Origin: Chryseobacterium defluvii
Lineage (GTDB): Bacteria; Bacteroidota; Bacteroidia; Flavobacteriales; Weeksellaceae
Direction of reading: 5' to 3'
DNA: 64,000 nt
Assembly (NCBI RefSeq): GCF_014204415.1
Contig: NZ_JACHLE010000002.1
Span: forward strand, 62,001-126,000
Shown one piece after another: positions 46,463-55,487 of this stretch (position 1 is the first letter of the stretch; each line of letters opens with the position of its first letter). The notes below the pieces were generated by a model. It was not told where the DNA came from and searched no databases. It saw only the letters and a list, made by a program, of their open reading frames with translations. The translations under genes and the position numbers were made by a program.

Positions 46463-47644
46463 TTGACAGATCTAGATCTATTACACTTCGAGCAGCTGAA
46501 AAAGGATGTTCAGGCTCAATATTTAAAAGAACATACCCCTTCCTATGATGATATTTCAAAATGGAAGGGTATAGACATCATATATTTCCAGGAGGATCTC
46601 CGAAAAAGGGCCAAGGGCAACATCAGTGAAAAATCATTCTACACTTATTTCAAAACATCTCCCGTAAATAAATTACCCCGGATCGATATGCTCAATTTAT
46701 TGAGTATTTATGCAGGTTATAGTTCCTGGTATGAGTTTAAGAAACAGCATCTTTTTGCCGGAGAATTACTTCTTGACGAGGAAGATCTTAATGAAAATGA
46801 GATTCAGGAATTGGAAAAAACGGTTGCTGATTCACCGGATCAGCCCAAAACTGAAATTCAGCCCGCAAAAATTGAATTTAAAGCTCCCGAAGTCACCGAT
46901 TTACAAAAAACAAATACTGAAAATCAATTTGTTAATACAAATAAAAATCTGACAGAGACTGCCGAGATCACCCCTATAAAAACAAACAAAAATTTCGTCC
47001 GCAAAAATGCATGGGCGATCATTACTTCCATTTTGATTGTGGTGACCGGGATACTGGGCTTTAAAGATGAAATTTTTTCCGAAGAATATAAATATTGCTT
47101 TACGGATGCCGACAGAGGAACAGCCGTCATCAATACCCTGGAGATCAAAATAATCAAGGAAAATGAATCTGATCTTTTATATAAGGTAAAACCCGGAGAG
47201 TGCTTCTATTATCCTACCAAGGATAAAAATCTGAAAATGGAGATCAGTGCCCCATTCTATGAAACCCTTAAAATAAACAGAAATCTTGAGAATGCCCCGG
47301 ATGAGGAAATGATAGAACTAAAACCTGACGATTATAAAATGGCGGTCTACTATTTCTCCAGAAAAGATGTTACGGGGGCTCCGAAAGAAGAGCAATTAGC
47401 CCTAGTCAAGCAAAAACGAAAGCAATTAGAGAATCTGATCAGCAATGATGCGGTGATCTATCAGGTATATGATAACAATACTTATGGAATAGAGACTCTG
47501 GATAAACAAAAGTATATCACGCTGGTGACCACACCGACAACCTCGCTTAAAAACCTTAATGTCATTAAAATGGAAAAAGACAAAAAAGGAAAAATTATCT
47601 CCATCAAATTTAAAATAACAAGTACCGATGAAAAAAATAAATAG
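46463..47644 (+). CDS. Membrane-anchored protein of unknown function, TTG start
   Basis: A 393-residue protein. The frame has no ATG near its beginning: an in-frame stop lies at 46445 and the first usable codon is TTG at 46463. The N-terminal 100 residues look like a folded helical domain (YDDISKWKGIDIIYFQEDLRKRA; LPRIDMLNLLSIYAGYSSWYEF), perhaps regulatory. One membrane helix lies at about 183-200, followed by an outer domain of about 190 residues. The topology suits a signal-transducing anchor, but no family is known to me. It overlaps the next lipoprotein gene by 17 bases. Confidence 0.65.
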   Translation: MTDLDLLHFEQLKKDVQAQYLKEHTPSYDDISKWKGIDIIYFQEDLRKRAKGNISEKSFYTYFKTSPVNKLPRIDMLNLLSIYAGYSSWYEFKKQHLFAGELLLDEEDLNENEIQELEKTVADSPDQPKTEIQPAKIEFKAPEVTDLQKTNTENQFVNTNKNLTETAEITPIKTNKNFVRKNAWAIITSILIVVTGILGFKDEIFSEEYKYCFTDADRGTAVINTLEIKIIKENESDLLYKVKPGECFYYPTKDKNLKMEISAPFYETLKINRNLENAPDEEMIELKPDDYKMAVYYFSRKDVTGAPKEEQLALVKQKRKQLENLISNDAVIYQVYDNNTYGIETLDKQKYITLVTTPTTSLKNLNVIKMEKDKKGKIISIKFKITSTDEKNK

Positions 47645-48212
47645 CTTTTTAATTTTCACCATGCTTATCCTCGCTTTTGCTGCCTGTAATAATAAAAGAA
47701 CAGAGCTGAGTGATCTTGAAAAACTAAGAACCAGCACCAATACCAAAAGCTATCCTGCGGTACAGATGGATAGCATGCAGGCCATTAATTCCATCACCAA
47801 ACAAAAGGTACAGGAACTTCTGGATCTCTCTACACTCTATCTTTCCGGAAACAGGAACACTGAAATTGACACCCTTATTTACTCTCAGATGGAAAGCTAT
47901 TTCTACGAGCCTGACAGTTCTACTTTCAGCAAACTATTCCGTGAACTCGACAGCCTGAAAGTAAAAAGTGTAAAAGTCAATAAATTGGAAGTGTATAAGG
48001 ACTATTATAAAAAAGACACTTTAGATTATGCCAAATTTAATGTGGAATATTTTGATGAAAAGAATAAATCTGTCGGGATTTTTGAGAAAAATGCACAATA
48101 TATTCTAAGCTCCGCTCCCATCAAGTTTAAAAAGGAGTTTAAATTCTACTTCCTGAATTTTTATTCCAAGCCATTAAAAAAAGACAGTACTTTAACCGGG
48201 GTTACCAAATAG
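47628..48212 (+). CDS. Lipoprotein of unknown function
   Basis: A 194-residue lipoprotein (LILAFAACNNK, lipid Cys20). The mature part is charged and mixed alpha/beta, with no recognised motif. It is translationally coupled to the membrane-anchored protein through a 17-base overlap, so the two may form a complex across the membrane. Its 3' end overlaps the convergent folate gene by 52 bases. Confidence 0.65.
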   Translation: MKKINSFLIFTMLILAFAACNNKRTELSDLEKLRTSTNTKSYPAVQMDSMQAINSITKQKVQELLDLSTLYLSGNRNTEIDTLIYSQMESYFYEPDSSTFSKLFRELDSLKVKSVKVNKLEVYKDYYKKDTLDYAKFNVEYFDEKNKSVGIFEKNAQYILSSAPIKFKKEFKFYFLNFYSKPLKKDSTLTGVTK

Positions 48213-48733
48213 TCCAGAGGAATATCATTTTTCCACACATCATCTATAGTTTCATCAGGATCAAAATAGTTGATCCCCACCTTTTTGGACACTGAAGAAA
48301 TACTTTGGAAAAAGCCGTCATAAAAGCCTTTCCCGTATCCTACCCTATTCCCTCCACTATCACAATATAATAAAGGAGCAATTACATAATCAAAGTGAGC
48401 TTCTCCGGAGTCCTCATTGGAAACAGGCTCGGAAATTCCCAAGCTGCTTGTTTCATATTCGGTATTTTCAAAGATTTCCACGGAAATAAGGGTATTGGCA
48501 ACTTTAGGGACAAACACTCTGATATCCTGTGCCAGAAAATAATCAATAAAGATCCTCGTATCCACTTCATTAAATTTCTCAATGGGCATGAAAATGTGTA
48601 CTTTCTGCCCGGCTACAGGTTTAAAATAATCAATAAAATTTTTGAAAATCCTATCGGATAACAAGAAAACCTCATCGGGAGACAAGGTTTTTCTTTTTTG
48701 CATGTATTTTTTTCTAAGCTCAGCTTTTAACAT
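48161..48733 (-). CDS. 5-formyltetrahydrofolate cyclo-ligase
   Basis: A 190-residue enzyme converting 5-formyl-THF to 5,10-methenyl-THF with ATP. It starts LKAELRKKYMQKRKTLS and carries the P-loop-like signature NRVGYGKGFYDGFF. Its 3' end lies inside the convergent lipoprotein gene. It sits 5 bases after trhO on the same strand. Confidence 0.92.
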   Translation of the reverse strand: MLKAELRKKYMQKRKTLSPDEVFLLSDRIFKNFIDYFKPVAGQKVHIFMPIEKFNEVDTRIFIDYFLAQDIRVFVPKVANTLISVEIFENTEYETSSLGISEPVSNEDSGEAHFDYVIAPLLYCDSGGNRVGYGKGFYDGFFQSISSVSKKVGINYFDPDETIDDVWKNDIPLDYLVTPVKVLSFFNGLE

Positions 48734-48738
48734 AAGTA

Positions 48739-50106
48739 TTATGCATTTTCAGCCGGTGTAATTTTATATAATTTATCGGACAGACGAATTCTGAATGGAA
48801 GTTCAAAAGTAATCTGATCCCCTTTTTTTGCCGTTTCACACGGACCTCCATTTACATAGATCTCAGTGACTATAAGCTCCTGATCACCGGTTGTAGGGCC
48901 TGAGACCAATACTTTGTCACCTACCGAAAGTTCTTTATTCTCAATCAGGAACTGGGCAATTTTTGATTTTGAATAATAATGTTCAGCCTTTCCGATCAAC
49001 ACTTTTTTAACGGATATTTTCTGGCGGATATTTTTTGTTTCGGCTTTAGCTAAAGGTTTAGTTGGCAAATCGCCTGAATTTTTAAACTTCAGCACTTCGG
49101 ATTTCCCTTTTCTGAACACTTTATTTCCAACTTGCAATCCTTTTCTTAATTTTACCTGTTCTTCCCAAGGTAAATGTATGGTATCCAGACATCCTGTAGA
49201 GCAGCAATTCTCCATTGCAGCCTGACACTCATCACATTGAATAAACAATAAATGACAGGCATCGTTAGCACAATTGGTATGGTTATCACAAGGCTTACCG
49301 CATTGATGGCACTGCGCAATGATGTCGTCTGTAATTCTTTCTCCTAATCGGTGATCAAATACGAAGTTCTTGCCAATAAACTTACTTTCTATCCCTTCTT
49401 CTTTTATCTGACGTGTATACTCAATGATTCCGCCTTCTAACTGGTAAACGTTTTTAAAGCCCTGATGTTTAAAGTAAGCACTGGCTTTTTCACAACGAAT
49501 TCCCCCCGTACAATACATTAACAAATTTTTATCTTCTTTAAAATCCTGCAATTGATCGTTGATAACTGGTAAACTTTCTCTGAAATTTTCTACATCAGGA
49601 GTAATAGCGCCTTCAAAATGCCCCACTTCACTCTCATAGTGATTTCTAAAATCGACTACAATGGTATTAGGATCTTCAAGCAGATTATTAAATTCCTGTG
49701 CTTTTAAGTGAATTCCCTTATTGGTAACATCAAAGGTATCATCATCCAAACCGTCAGCAACAATTTTATGCCTCACTTTTATGGTCAGTTTTAAAAAAGA
49801 ATGATTGTCCTGCTCCACCGCTACATTCAGACGAATGCCTCTCATAAAGCTGTAAACTTCCAACGTATCGCGAAATGCTTCAAACTGATCCGCAGGAACA
49901 CTCATCTGAGCATTAATTCCTTCTTTGGCAACATAAATACGGCCAAGAGCATCAAGAGCATTCCAGGCTATAAATAATTCGTCGCGAAATTTTTGGGGAT
50001 CTTCAATTTTGGCATACGCATAGAAAGACAATGTAAGACGTTCCTTACCGGCTTCATCAATTAGCTGAGCTCTTTCTTCTGCGCTTAATGTGTTGTACAG
50101 TTGCAT
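48739..50106 (-). CDS. trhO: tRNA uridine(34) hydroxylase TrhO with extra C-terminal domain
   Basis: Residues 1-270 match TrhO/YceA: the acylphosphatase-like N-terminal domain, then a rhodanese domain with the active loop LMYCTGGIRCEKA (catalytic Cys). A Cys-rich zinc-type segment follows (QCHQCGKPCDNHTNCANDACHLLFIQCDECQ). The last 100 residues read IGKAEHYYSKSKIAQFLI, VGDKVLVSGPTTGDQELIV and AKKGDQITFEL, the pattern of the C-terminal beta-barrel domain of U32 peptidases including TrhP. The product would be 5-hydroxyuridine at tRNA wobble positions. At 455 residues it is longer than the 330-350 of E. coli TrhO. Confidence 0.88.
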   Translation of the reverse strand: MQLYNTLSAEERAQLIDEAGKERLTLSFYAYAKIEDPQKFRDELFIAWNALDALGRIYVAKEGINAQMSVPADQFEAFRDTLEVYSFMRGIRLNVAVEQDNHSFLKLTIKVRHKIVADGLDDDTFDVTNKGIHLKAQEFNNLLEDPNTIVVDFRNHYESEVGHFEGAITPDVENFRESLPVINDQLQDFKEDKNLLMYCTGGIRCEKASAYFKHQGFKNVYQLEGGIIEYTRQIKEEGIESKFIGKNFVFDHRLGERITDDIIAQCHQCGKPCDNHTNCANDACHLLFIQCDECQAAMENCCSTGCLDTIHLPWEEQVKLRKGLQVGNKVFRKGKSEVLKFKNSGDLPTKPLAKAETKNIRQKISVKKVLIGKAEHYYSKSKIAQFLIENKELSVGDKVLVSGPTTGDQELIVTEIYVNGGPCETAKKGDQITFELPFRIRLSDKLYKITPAENA

Positions 50107-50140
50107 GCTATAAACGTTTTAAGTGAGAAAAATATTTCTG

Positions 50141-50148
50141 CAAAGATA
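50141..50148 (-). promoter_or_regulatory. -7 element for trhO
   Basis: The minus strand reads TATCTTTG, 34 bases before the ATG. Confidence 0.45.
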
Positions 50149-50349
50149 GGTATTTTTCAATTCAATCTGCTTATCCCTAAATATGACAGCTCTATGACCT
50201 TAAAAACAGGCGTTTTTCTTTTAATAAATTTTTAAGTTTTCTTAATTCAGGCCCTAGACATTGTGACAAAACCTGTAAATCACTACTATTCCTGTTAAAT
50301 TTTAGTTAAAATTGAAACATAGCATACTAATTGCATACTTATTAAGCAG

Positions 50350-50357
50350 TAAATTTG
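50350..50357 (+). promoter_or_regulatory. -7 element for the HtrA-like protease
   Basis: TAAATTTG, 32 bases before the ATG at 50390. The rest of the 280-base gap shows no gene. Confidence 0.5.
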
Positions 50358-50389
50358 TTTACTGTAAAACATAAAAAAGAAGATATACA

Positions 50390-51910
50390 ATGAAGAGTAC
50401 TTTAAAAAAACTATTACCATTTGCAGTGGTTGGAGTAGTTTCAGGAGCTACTGCCGTTGGCACATTACAATATTTCGGCCATACTTCCAATAATGCCGAC
50501 CAGTCTTATTTCACCTCATCATCCAATGCCTCGTTTGTGGGAATGAATACTGCAATGACAGGAGATGATTTCGTGAAGGCTGCCAAAACTACCGTTCCTG
50601 CTGTGGTTACTATTAAAAATTACCAGAACAGGGCATCCAGCAGGGCATCCGAGCAGGATATTTTTGATTTCTTTTTCGGAGACCCGCAAGGAGGAAGAGG
50701 TCAACAGAGGCAGAAACAGCAGCCGGACAACATTCCTTCGGGCATGGGTTCGGGAGTAATCATTTCTCCGGATGGCTATATTATTTCCAATAATCACGTT
50801 GTAGCCGGAGCCAATAAACTGGAGGTGGTACTAAGCAACAAAAAATCTTATATTGCCACATTAGTGGGAACAGACCCTAATACGGATATCTCATTACTGA
50901 AAATTGAAGAAAAAGGACTTCCTTATCTCAATTTTGCCAATTCCGATAATATTGAAGTAGGGCAATGGGTTCTGGCGGTAGGAAATCCACTGGGACTTAA
51001 TTCTACAGTTACTGCCGGAATTATTTCTGCTAAGGGAAGGGGAATCGGCATTTTAAGTTCCCAGGGAAAAGCAAGCAATCCTATTGAAAGCTTTATTCAA
51101 ACAGATGCCGCCATTAATCCGGGGAACTCGGGAGGAGCATTAGTGAATTCCAATGGGGATCTTATCGGGATCAATTCTGCCATCCAGTCCACTACAGGAT
51201 ATTATCAGGGATATGGCTTTGCGGTTCCATCTAATCTGGCCAGAAAAATTGTTGAGGATATTAAGAATTTCGGACTTGTACAGAGAGGCTTCCTGGGAGT
51301 TTCATCAATAGACCTTTCCGACGAAAAGCAGATCGCAGCCTATAACAAAGAGTTCAAAACCGATATCAAAGGAGGCTCGGGGGTTTACATCAGAGGTTTC
51401 TCCGATAACAGCGGAGCACAGGATGCAGGTATGAAAACAGGGGACGTTATCACTAAAATCGATAGCTATGCTGTGACAGATTTCGCAGACCTTTCAGCAG
51501 CCATAGGAAGCAAAAGGCCCGGAGATAAGGTACAGGTAACCTACTCAAGAAACGGCAAGGAAATTACCTCACTGGTAACCTTAAAAGACCAGAAAGGCGG
51601 AACTTCCACACGAACAAAAGCTGATCTGAGTGTAACTGAAAAAATAGGATCGAATTTTGAGAATTTAAGCGAGCGATTCAAAACTGATTACGGACTGAAC
51701 AGCGGTGTAGTGGCCAGAAATGTAATAGACGGCGGCGAAATGTCCAAAATAGGTATTTTTGACAATTATATCGTGATAGAGGTTAACGGCAAGCCTGTTA
51801 ATTCAGAGAAAGATGTAGAAAAGATTTTGGATAAGTACCAAGGGAATGTACAGGTGAAATTTGTAGATGAATATGGAAGGATCTATACGAAAGGCTTTAA
51901 AATGCCTTAA
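50390..51910 (+). CDS. Periplasmic DegP/HtrA-like serine protease
   Basis: A 506-residue protein. A signal or anchor segment (residues 7-27) is followed by a trypsin-like domain with the triad in IISNNHVVAG (His), NTDISLLK (Asp) and NPGNSGGALVN (Ser). Two PDZ domains follow (about 300-400 and 410-505). A Gln/Arg/Gly-rich loop (about 100-120) sits where the LA loop lies. Envelope protein quality control is the expected role. Single-gene unit with a strong terminator. Confidence 0.93.
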   Translation: MKSTLKKLLPFAVVGVVSGATAVGTLQYFGHTSNNADQSYFTSSSNASFVGMNTAMTGDDFVKAAKTTVPAVVTIKNYQNRASSRASEQDIFDFFFGDPQGGRGQQRQKQQPDNIPSGMGSGVIISPDGYIISNNHVVAGANKLEVVLSNKKSYIATLVGTDPNTDISLLKIEEKGLPYLNFANSDNIEVGQWVLAVGNPLGLNSTVTAGIISAKGRGIGILSSQGKASNPIESFIQTDAAINPGNSGGALVNSNGDLIGINSAIQSTTGYYQGYGFAVPSNLARKIVEDIKNFGLVQRGFLGVSSIDLSDEKQIAAYNKEFKTDIKGGSGVYIRGFSDNSGAQDAGMKTGDVITKIDSYAVTDFADLSAAIGSKRPGDKVQVTYSRNGKEITSLVTLKDQKGGTSTRTKADLSVTEKIGSNFENLSERFKTDYGLNSGVVARNVIDGGEMSKIGIFDNYIVIEVNGKPVNSEKDVEKILDKYQGNVQVKFVDEYGRIYTKGFKMP

Positions 51911-51931
51911 TAGACATACTTAGTTAAAAAG

Positions 51932-51957
51932 AAACGCTGCGTTATGCAGCGTTTTTT
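51932..51957. terminator. Terminator after the HtrA-like gene
   Basis: AAACGCTGC pairs perfectly with GCAGCGTTT around GTTAT and is followed by seven T. It can also serve the convergent membrane gene. Confidence 0.9.
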
Positions 51958-51960
51958 TAT

Positions 51961-52413
51961 TTATGATTTGTTCATTTTATCAGCGATCCTTTTTTTCCTG
52001 TTCCTTTCATAAATGATATCTACAATTTTACCCCCGATCCACGAAAAAGGGAAAAAGGTGAGAAATATGGAGATTTTATAGAAGGTAGGATGATAAGGGA
52101 AAATAATAACATCCAGCATCGCTATAAACAGCATAATAAAGCCGATAAGAATAGCATAGGCCACTTTTGCGTATTTTACGATGATTGCAGTTGCTATCCC
52201 CCCGATTGTGGTACCCAATCCTGAAATAAACAGTAGAAAACCAAAGAATGCATCATCATTCTGCATGCTCTGCAGAAATCTCTGCCACTGGTCAAAAGGA
52301 GCAAAAGCCTCAAAAGTAACCCATTGCGGAAAAACCCTTATCCCAAGAGTAATAATAAGTCCTGCTATAACCAGGCCAACCAAAACCGCCAATGTATTTC
52401 TTAAAAAGTTCAT
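51961..52413 (-). CDS. Membrane protein of unknown function
   Basis: A 150-residue protein with four membrane helices (about 5-27, 55-80, 83-105, 112-130) and a basic C-terminal tail. Gly-rich helix 2 (FISGLGTTIGGIATAIIV). No function is known. The stop codon of ridA overlaps its start codon by one base, so it is co-translated with ridA. Confidence 0.7.
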   Translation of the reverse strand: MNFLRNTLAVLVGLVIAGLIITLGIRVFPQWVTFEAFAPFDQWQRFLQSMQNDDAFFGFLLFISGLGTTIGGIATAIIVKYAKVAYAILIGFIMLFIAMLDVIIFPYHPTFYKISIFLTFFPFSWIGGKIVDIIYERNRKKRIADKMNKS

Positions 52414-52793
52414 TAATCCTGGTGTGCAATCATTGAAATTTCAATATCTACATTCTTAGGCAGGCAGGAAACCTGTACGGTTTCACGGGCCGGGTAGCTT
52501 TCCGCATCAAGATATGAAGCGTAAATATCATTCATCACAGCAAAGTCATCCATATTTTTAAGAAAAATTGTAGCCTTTACAACATTTTTAAAGGTCATTC
52601 CGGCTTCAGTAAGGATTGCCTCAAGGTTTTTCATTACCTGATGGGTCTCTTTTACAATTCCTTCCACCAATTTACCTGTTGACGGGTCTACAGGGATCTG
52701 GCCGGAAATATACAGGACTCCGTTCGCCAAATTGGCCTGAGAGTAAGGTCCGATAGCTGCAGGGGCATTAGTTGTAGAGATTACTTTTTTCAT
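52413..52793 (-). CDS. ridA: RidA-family reactive intermediate deaminase
   Basis: A 126-residue YjgF/YER057c/UK114 protein that hydrolyses reactive enamine/imine intermediates. Visible are APAAIGPYSQA, LYISGQIPVDPSTG, FLKNMDDFAVMNDIY, and the catalytic Arg in YPARETVQVSCLP. The trimer-forming length is normal. Confidence 0.95.
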   Translation of the reverse strand: MKKVISTTNAPAAIGPYSQANLANGVLYISGQIPVDPSTGKLVEGIVKETHQVMKNLEAILTEAGMTFKNVVKATIFLKNMDDFAVMNDIYASYLDAESYPARETVQVSCLPKNVDIEISMIAHQD

Positions 52794-52811
52794 TAAAGTT
52801 TATTTTGGGTG

Positions 52812-52819
52812 CAAATATA
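52812..52819 (-). promoter_or_regulatory. -7 element for ridA
   Basis: The minus strand reads TATATTTG, 18 bases before the ATG. Confidence 0.5.
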
Positions 52820-52845
52820 AAATTTATATTTGACATGCATTGATA

Positions 52846-55434
52846 TTAGAAAGGCGCATCCGGTTGGGTAAAGCTTCTGTCTTTGTATTTAAGCGCATCA
52901 CTCAGGATATTGGCTTTTATCCCTATAAAGAAGTCATATACCTTATACTGCCCGAACGGAACCCAGTTGAAATTGATGGTAAAGCTTCGCTGATCCCTTG
53001 AAAAGCCAATCCTACCATACGCCAGCTGTTTGGTAATCATATCGTAATGGGTACTCCCGCTGATATTCCAGTAAGGGGTAAGTTTAACGCTTCCGTCCAG
53101 TCCTACAGATGCAATCTTGTTACCGGTACGGGTTGTTCCCCGGGAATAAGCATAATTTGCATTCACATTTAAAGTCCATGCCTGGCTGAAACGGGCATAA
53201 TTATCATCATCAAAATAATAGTTCTCGTTCCGGATCTCCCCTTTTGAGGAGTATTTCTTGGCATAATCTACCTTTTCCCCAAAAATTTCGCTGCTTAAAG
53301 GATAGGAAAGCTGCACATCAAATCCCTGCACACTGAAACTTCCGAAATCCTCGGTACGGATCCCCGTATCCTGTCCCGGAAGGTATATGGTCTTATAAGG
53401 ATCCAGTGACAATCTTGTATTGACACTTAATTTATTATCAAAAAAGGAAGACTGTCCGTTAAGGGTGATCATAGACCACGGATGGTCTTTAGCCGCAAAG
53501 TTATAATTCGCATTTAAAGTCAATGACTCGAAAAGTTTTATTTTCTTCATTCCTGTAGAGTCTTTTTTAGACTTCACCTTCATTTCTACATTATTTCCTA
53601 TCGTCAGCCCTAATGCTCCCATCATACCGCTGGTCGGGCTGCCTACAATTCCCTTTTCAAAAATCGAATAAGGGGTAAGCTCTCCATTGGCATTATAATA
53701 ATTCCTGTAGTATCCGAACTTGGAATCCCCAAAATCCGGTGAATAGGTAAAGCTGATCCCCGGTGTCATCATATGGCGTACGGCTTCTATTTTGGAACCT
53801 TTTTTAAATTTAAGCATTCCATATAGTGTCGTCTGTATGCTTGCCGATGTAGAGAACGTGGAATATCCTGATATATTTTTGTCCACCTCATCTACCACTG
53901 CACTTTTCACAGGGTCATAATACCTGTTCAGGGTTTTTGTGGTTAATGCATTGTCTATATTGGCTCCCAAGCTGAACGTGAAATATTTTGCAACTGTAGT
54001 ATTGGTATTCAGGCCGATATTGTTTTTAAGGCCGGTCTGCATTTTCTCCCACATTTCTTTTTTGAAAAGCTCACCTTCTTCCGTATTTACAAAGTTGGTC
54101 AGGTTAAGCCCGGTATTTACAGTAATATTCTCCAAGAGCCCCTGTCTCATACCTGTTTTCGATTTGAACAGATAAAACTGATTGATCGCTACGTTCATCT
54201 GAGGGAGACGCAAATCTGCAAAACCCGTAGCAAAGTTCTGGGAATAGGAAGCAGTACCTGTGATCGTTGCCGGCAGCTTCAGGAATCTTTTGGTCACTGT
54301 CACCGTAGAATTCTGCTGGGTATTCAGTACATTCTGATTGAATATATAATTATTATTGATAGTATTATTATAGAACTTTGTGCTTACAATATCCACCGAA
54401 GCTGAAAACGTCAGAAAAGGATTGGCCTTGGTATCCTGAGTGTGTCTCCAGGCAATTCTGTAGGTTCTGTTTTTGGTATAATCATCCAATCCTTTTATTC
54501 CCCGTACCGTGGTTCCCACATCTGCTGCAAAGTTCCCGGAATAACGGTATTTTTTCACATAATTCATTTCCGGCCTTAAATTCCAGCTTCCTTTGGTATA
54601 GATGTCTGCAAGTACTTTGAGGTCAAAATGTTCCCCTATTGGCTGGTAATACCCCAATCCGTTCAGGAAAAAGCCTACATCTTCCCTCTCACCAAAACTC
54701 GGGATCAGGATTCCCGCAGATCTTTTGTCTGAAAACGGCAAAATAGCAAAAGGCATAATTAAAGGAGTAGGTACTCTTTCTATATACATCTGTATGGGGC
54801 CTGTAACGACCTGGGTCTTGTTCTTCCCTTTGATCAGTTTAATATTAGATGCCAACAGATGGTAATCAGCAGCGGTATCTTTTTTCTTGATGAAGTATTC
54901 GTCCGTAGTATATATACCGTGCCTCATGGCAAAAACAGAGTCATTGTATTTTTTGGTTTTGTTGGCTACGATTACCCCTTCGCTTTCTTCCGTCCTTGCA
55001 TTATAAGCAATCGCCTGTCTGGTTTTGGTATTGTATTGAAACTCGTTTGTTTCGTATTTTTTACCGCCTTGTGTGGTAATCACCGGTTCTATTATTTTTC
55101 CAAGAGAATCCAGCTTACCCCGTGCATAGATCAGATTTTTGTTATCATCTATAGAAATATAGTCTGCATCAATCTGCATGTCTTGGTATTTCACCTGGGC
55201 ATTCTTAATCAGGAATGTCATTCTTTTAGGAACATCTCTCCTCTGGTCATCCGCTTTTGTACGCAGTATATCTTCCAGTGCTTCTTTTTTTACAACAATG
55301 GTATCCTTTTTGGAAATAGTATCATTAATTACCAGATTTTCACGCAATTTTTCAGGAGTTTTCTGTGCTAAAAAATTGTTAAAAATTAGGATAATTAAAA
55401 TTTGTAATATATTTTTGAAGACGGTTTTGTCCAA
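52846..55434 (-). CDS. lptD: LPS assembly outer-membrane protein LptD
   Basis: An 862-residue outer-membrane protein inserting lipopolysaccharide into the outer leaflet. A signal peptide (to about residue 23) is followed by an OstA-like beta-taco domain (RMTFLIKNAQVKYQDMQIDADYISIDDNKNLIYARG) and a 26-strand-type barrel starting with YIERVPTPLIMPFAILPFSDKRSAGILIPSFG. The conserved Pro-rich segment in that stretch is the gate region. C-terminal strands are aromatic-rich. It is divergent from the amidase gene. Bacteroidetes members lack the clear disulfide Cys pattern, as here. Confidence 0.9.
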   Translation of the reverse strand: MDKTVFKNILQILIILIFNNFLAQKTPEKLRENLVINDTISKKDTIVVKKEALEDILRTKADDQRRDVPKRMTFLIKNAQVKYQDMQIDADYISIDDNKNLIYARGKLDSLGKIIEPVITTQGGKKYETNEFQYNTKTRQAIAYNARTEESEGVIVANKTKKYNDSVFAMRHGIYTTDEYFIKKKDTAADYHLLASNIKLIKGKNKTQVVTGPIQMYIERVPTPLIMPFAILPFSDKRSAGILIPSFGEREDVGFFLNGLGYYQPIGEHFDLKVLADIYTKGSWNLRPEMNYVKKYRYSGNFAADVGTTVRGIKGLDDYTKNRTYRIAWRHTQDTKANPFLTFSASVDIVSTKFYNNTINNNYIFNQNVLNTQQNSTVTVTKRFLKLPATITGTASYSQNFATGFADLRLPQMNVAINQFYLFKSKTGMRQGLLENITVNTGLNLTNFVNTEEGELFKKEMWEKMQTGLKNNIGLNTNTTVAKYFTFSLGANIDNALTTKTLNRYYDPVKSAVVDEVDKNISGYSTFSTSASIQTTLYGMLKFKKGSKIEAVRHMMTPGISFTYSPDFGDSKFGYYRNYYNANGELTPYSIFEKGIVGSPTSGMMGALGLTIGNNVEMKVKSKKDSTGMKKIKLFESLTLNANYNFAAKDHPWSMITLNGQSSFFDNKLSVNTRLSLDPYKTIYLPGQDTGIRTEDFGSFSVQGFDVQLSYPLSSEIFGEKVDYAKKYSSKGEIRNENYYFDDDNYARFSQAWTLNVNANYAYSRGTTRTGNKIASVGLDGSVKLTPYWNISGSTHYDMITKQLAYGRIGFSRDQRSFTINFNWVPFGQYKVYDFFIGIKANILSDALKYKDRSFTQPDAPF

Positions 55435-55457
55435 TGTTATTCTATATAATTAAGGCT

Positions 55458-55465
55458 CAAAATTA
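55458..55465 (-). promoter_or_regulatory. -7 element for lptD
   Basis: The minus strand reads TAATTTTG, 23 bases before the lptD ATG, in a 53-base divergent gap. Confidence 0.5.
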
Positions 55466-55487
55466 ATATAATTTTTAAAACTGTAAG

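Noticed and set aside
54859..55371. A 170-codon frame on the plus strand opposite lptD.
   Set aside because: It lies fully antisense to a strong lptD reading frame, its composition is implausible (Phe/Cys/His-rich) and no promoter precedes it.
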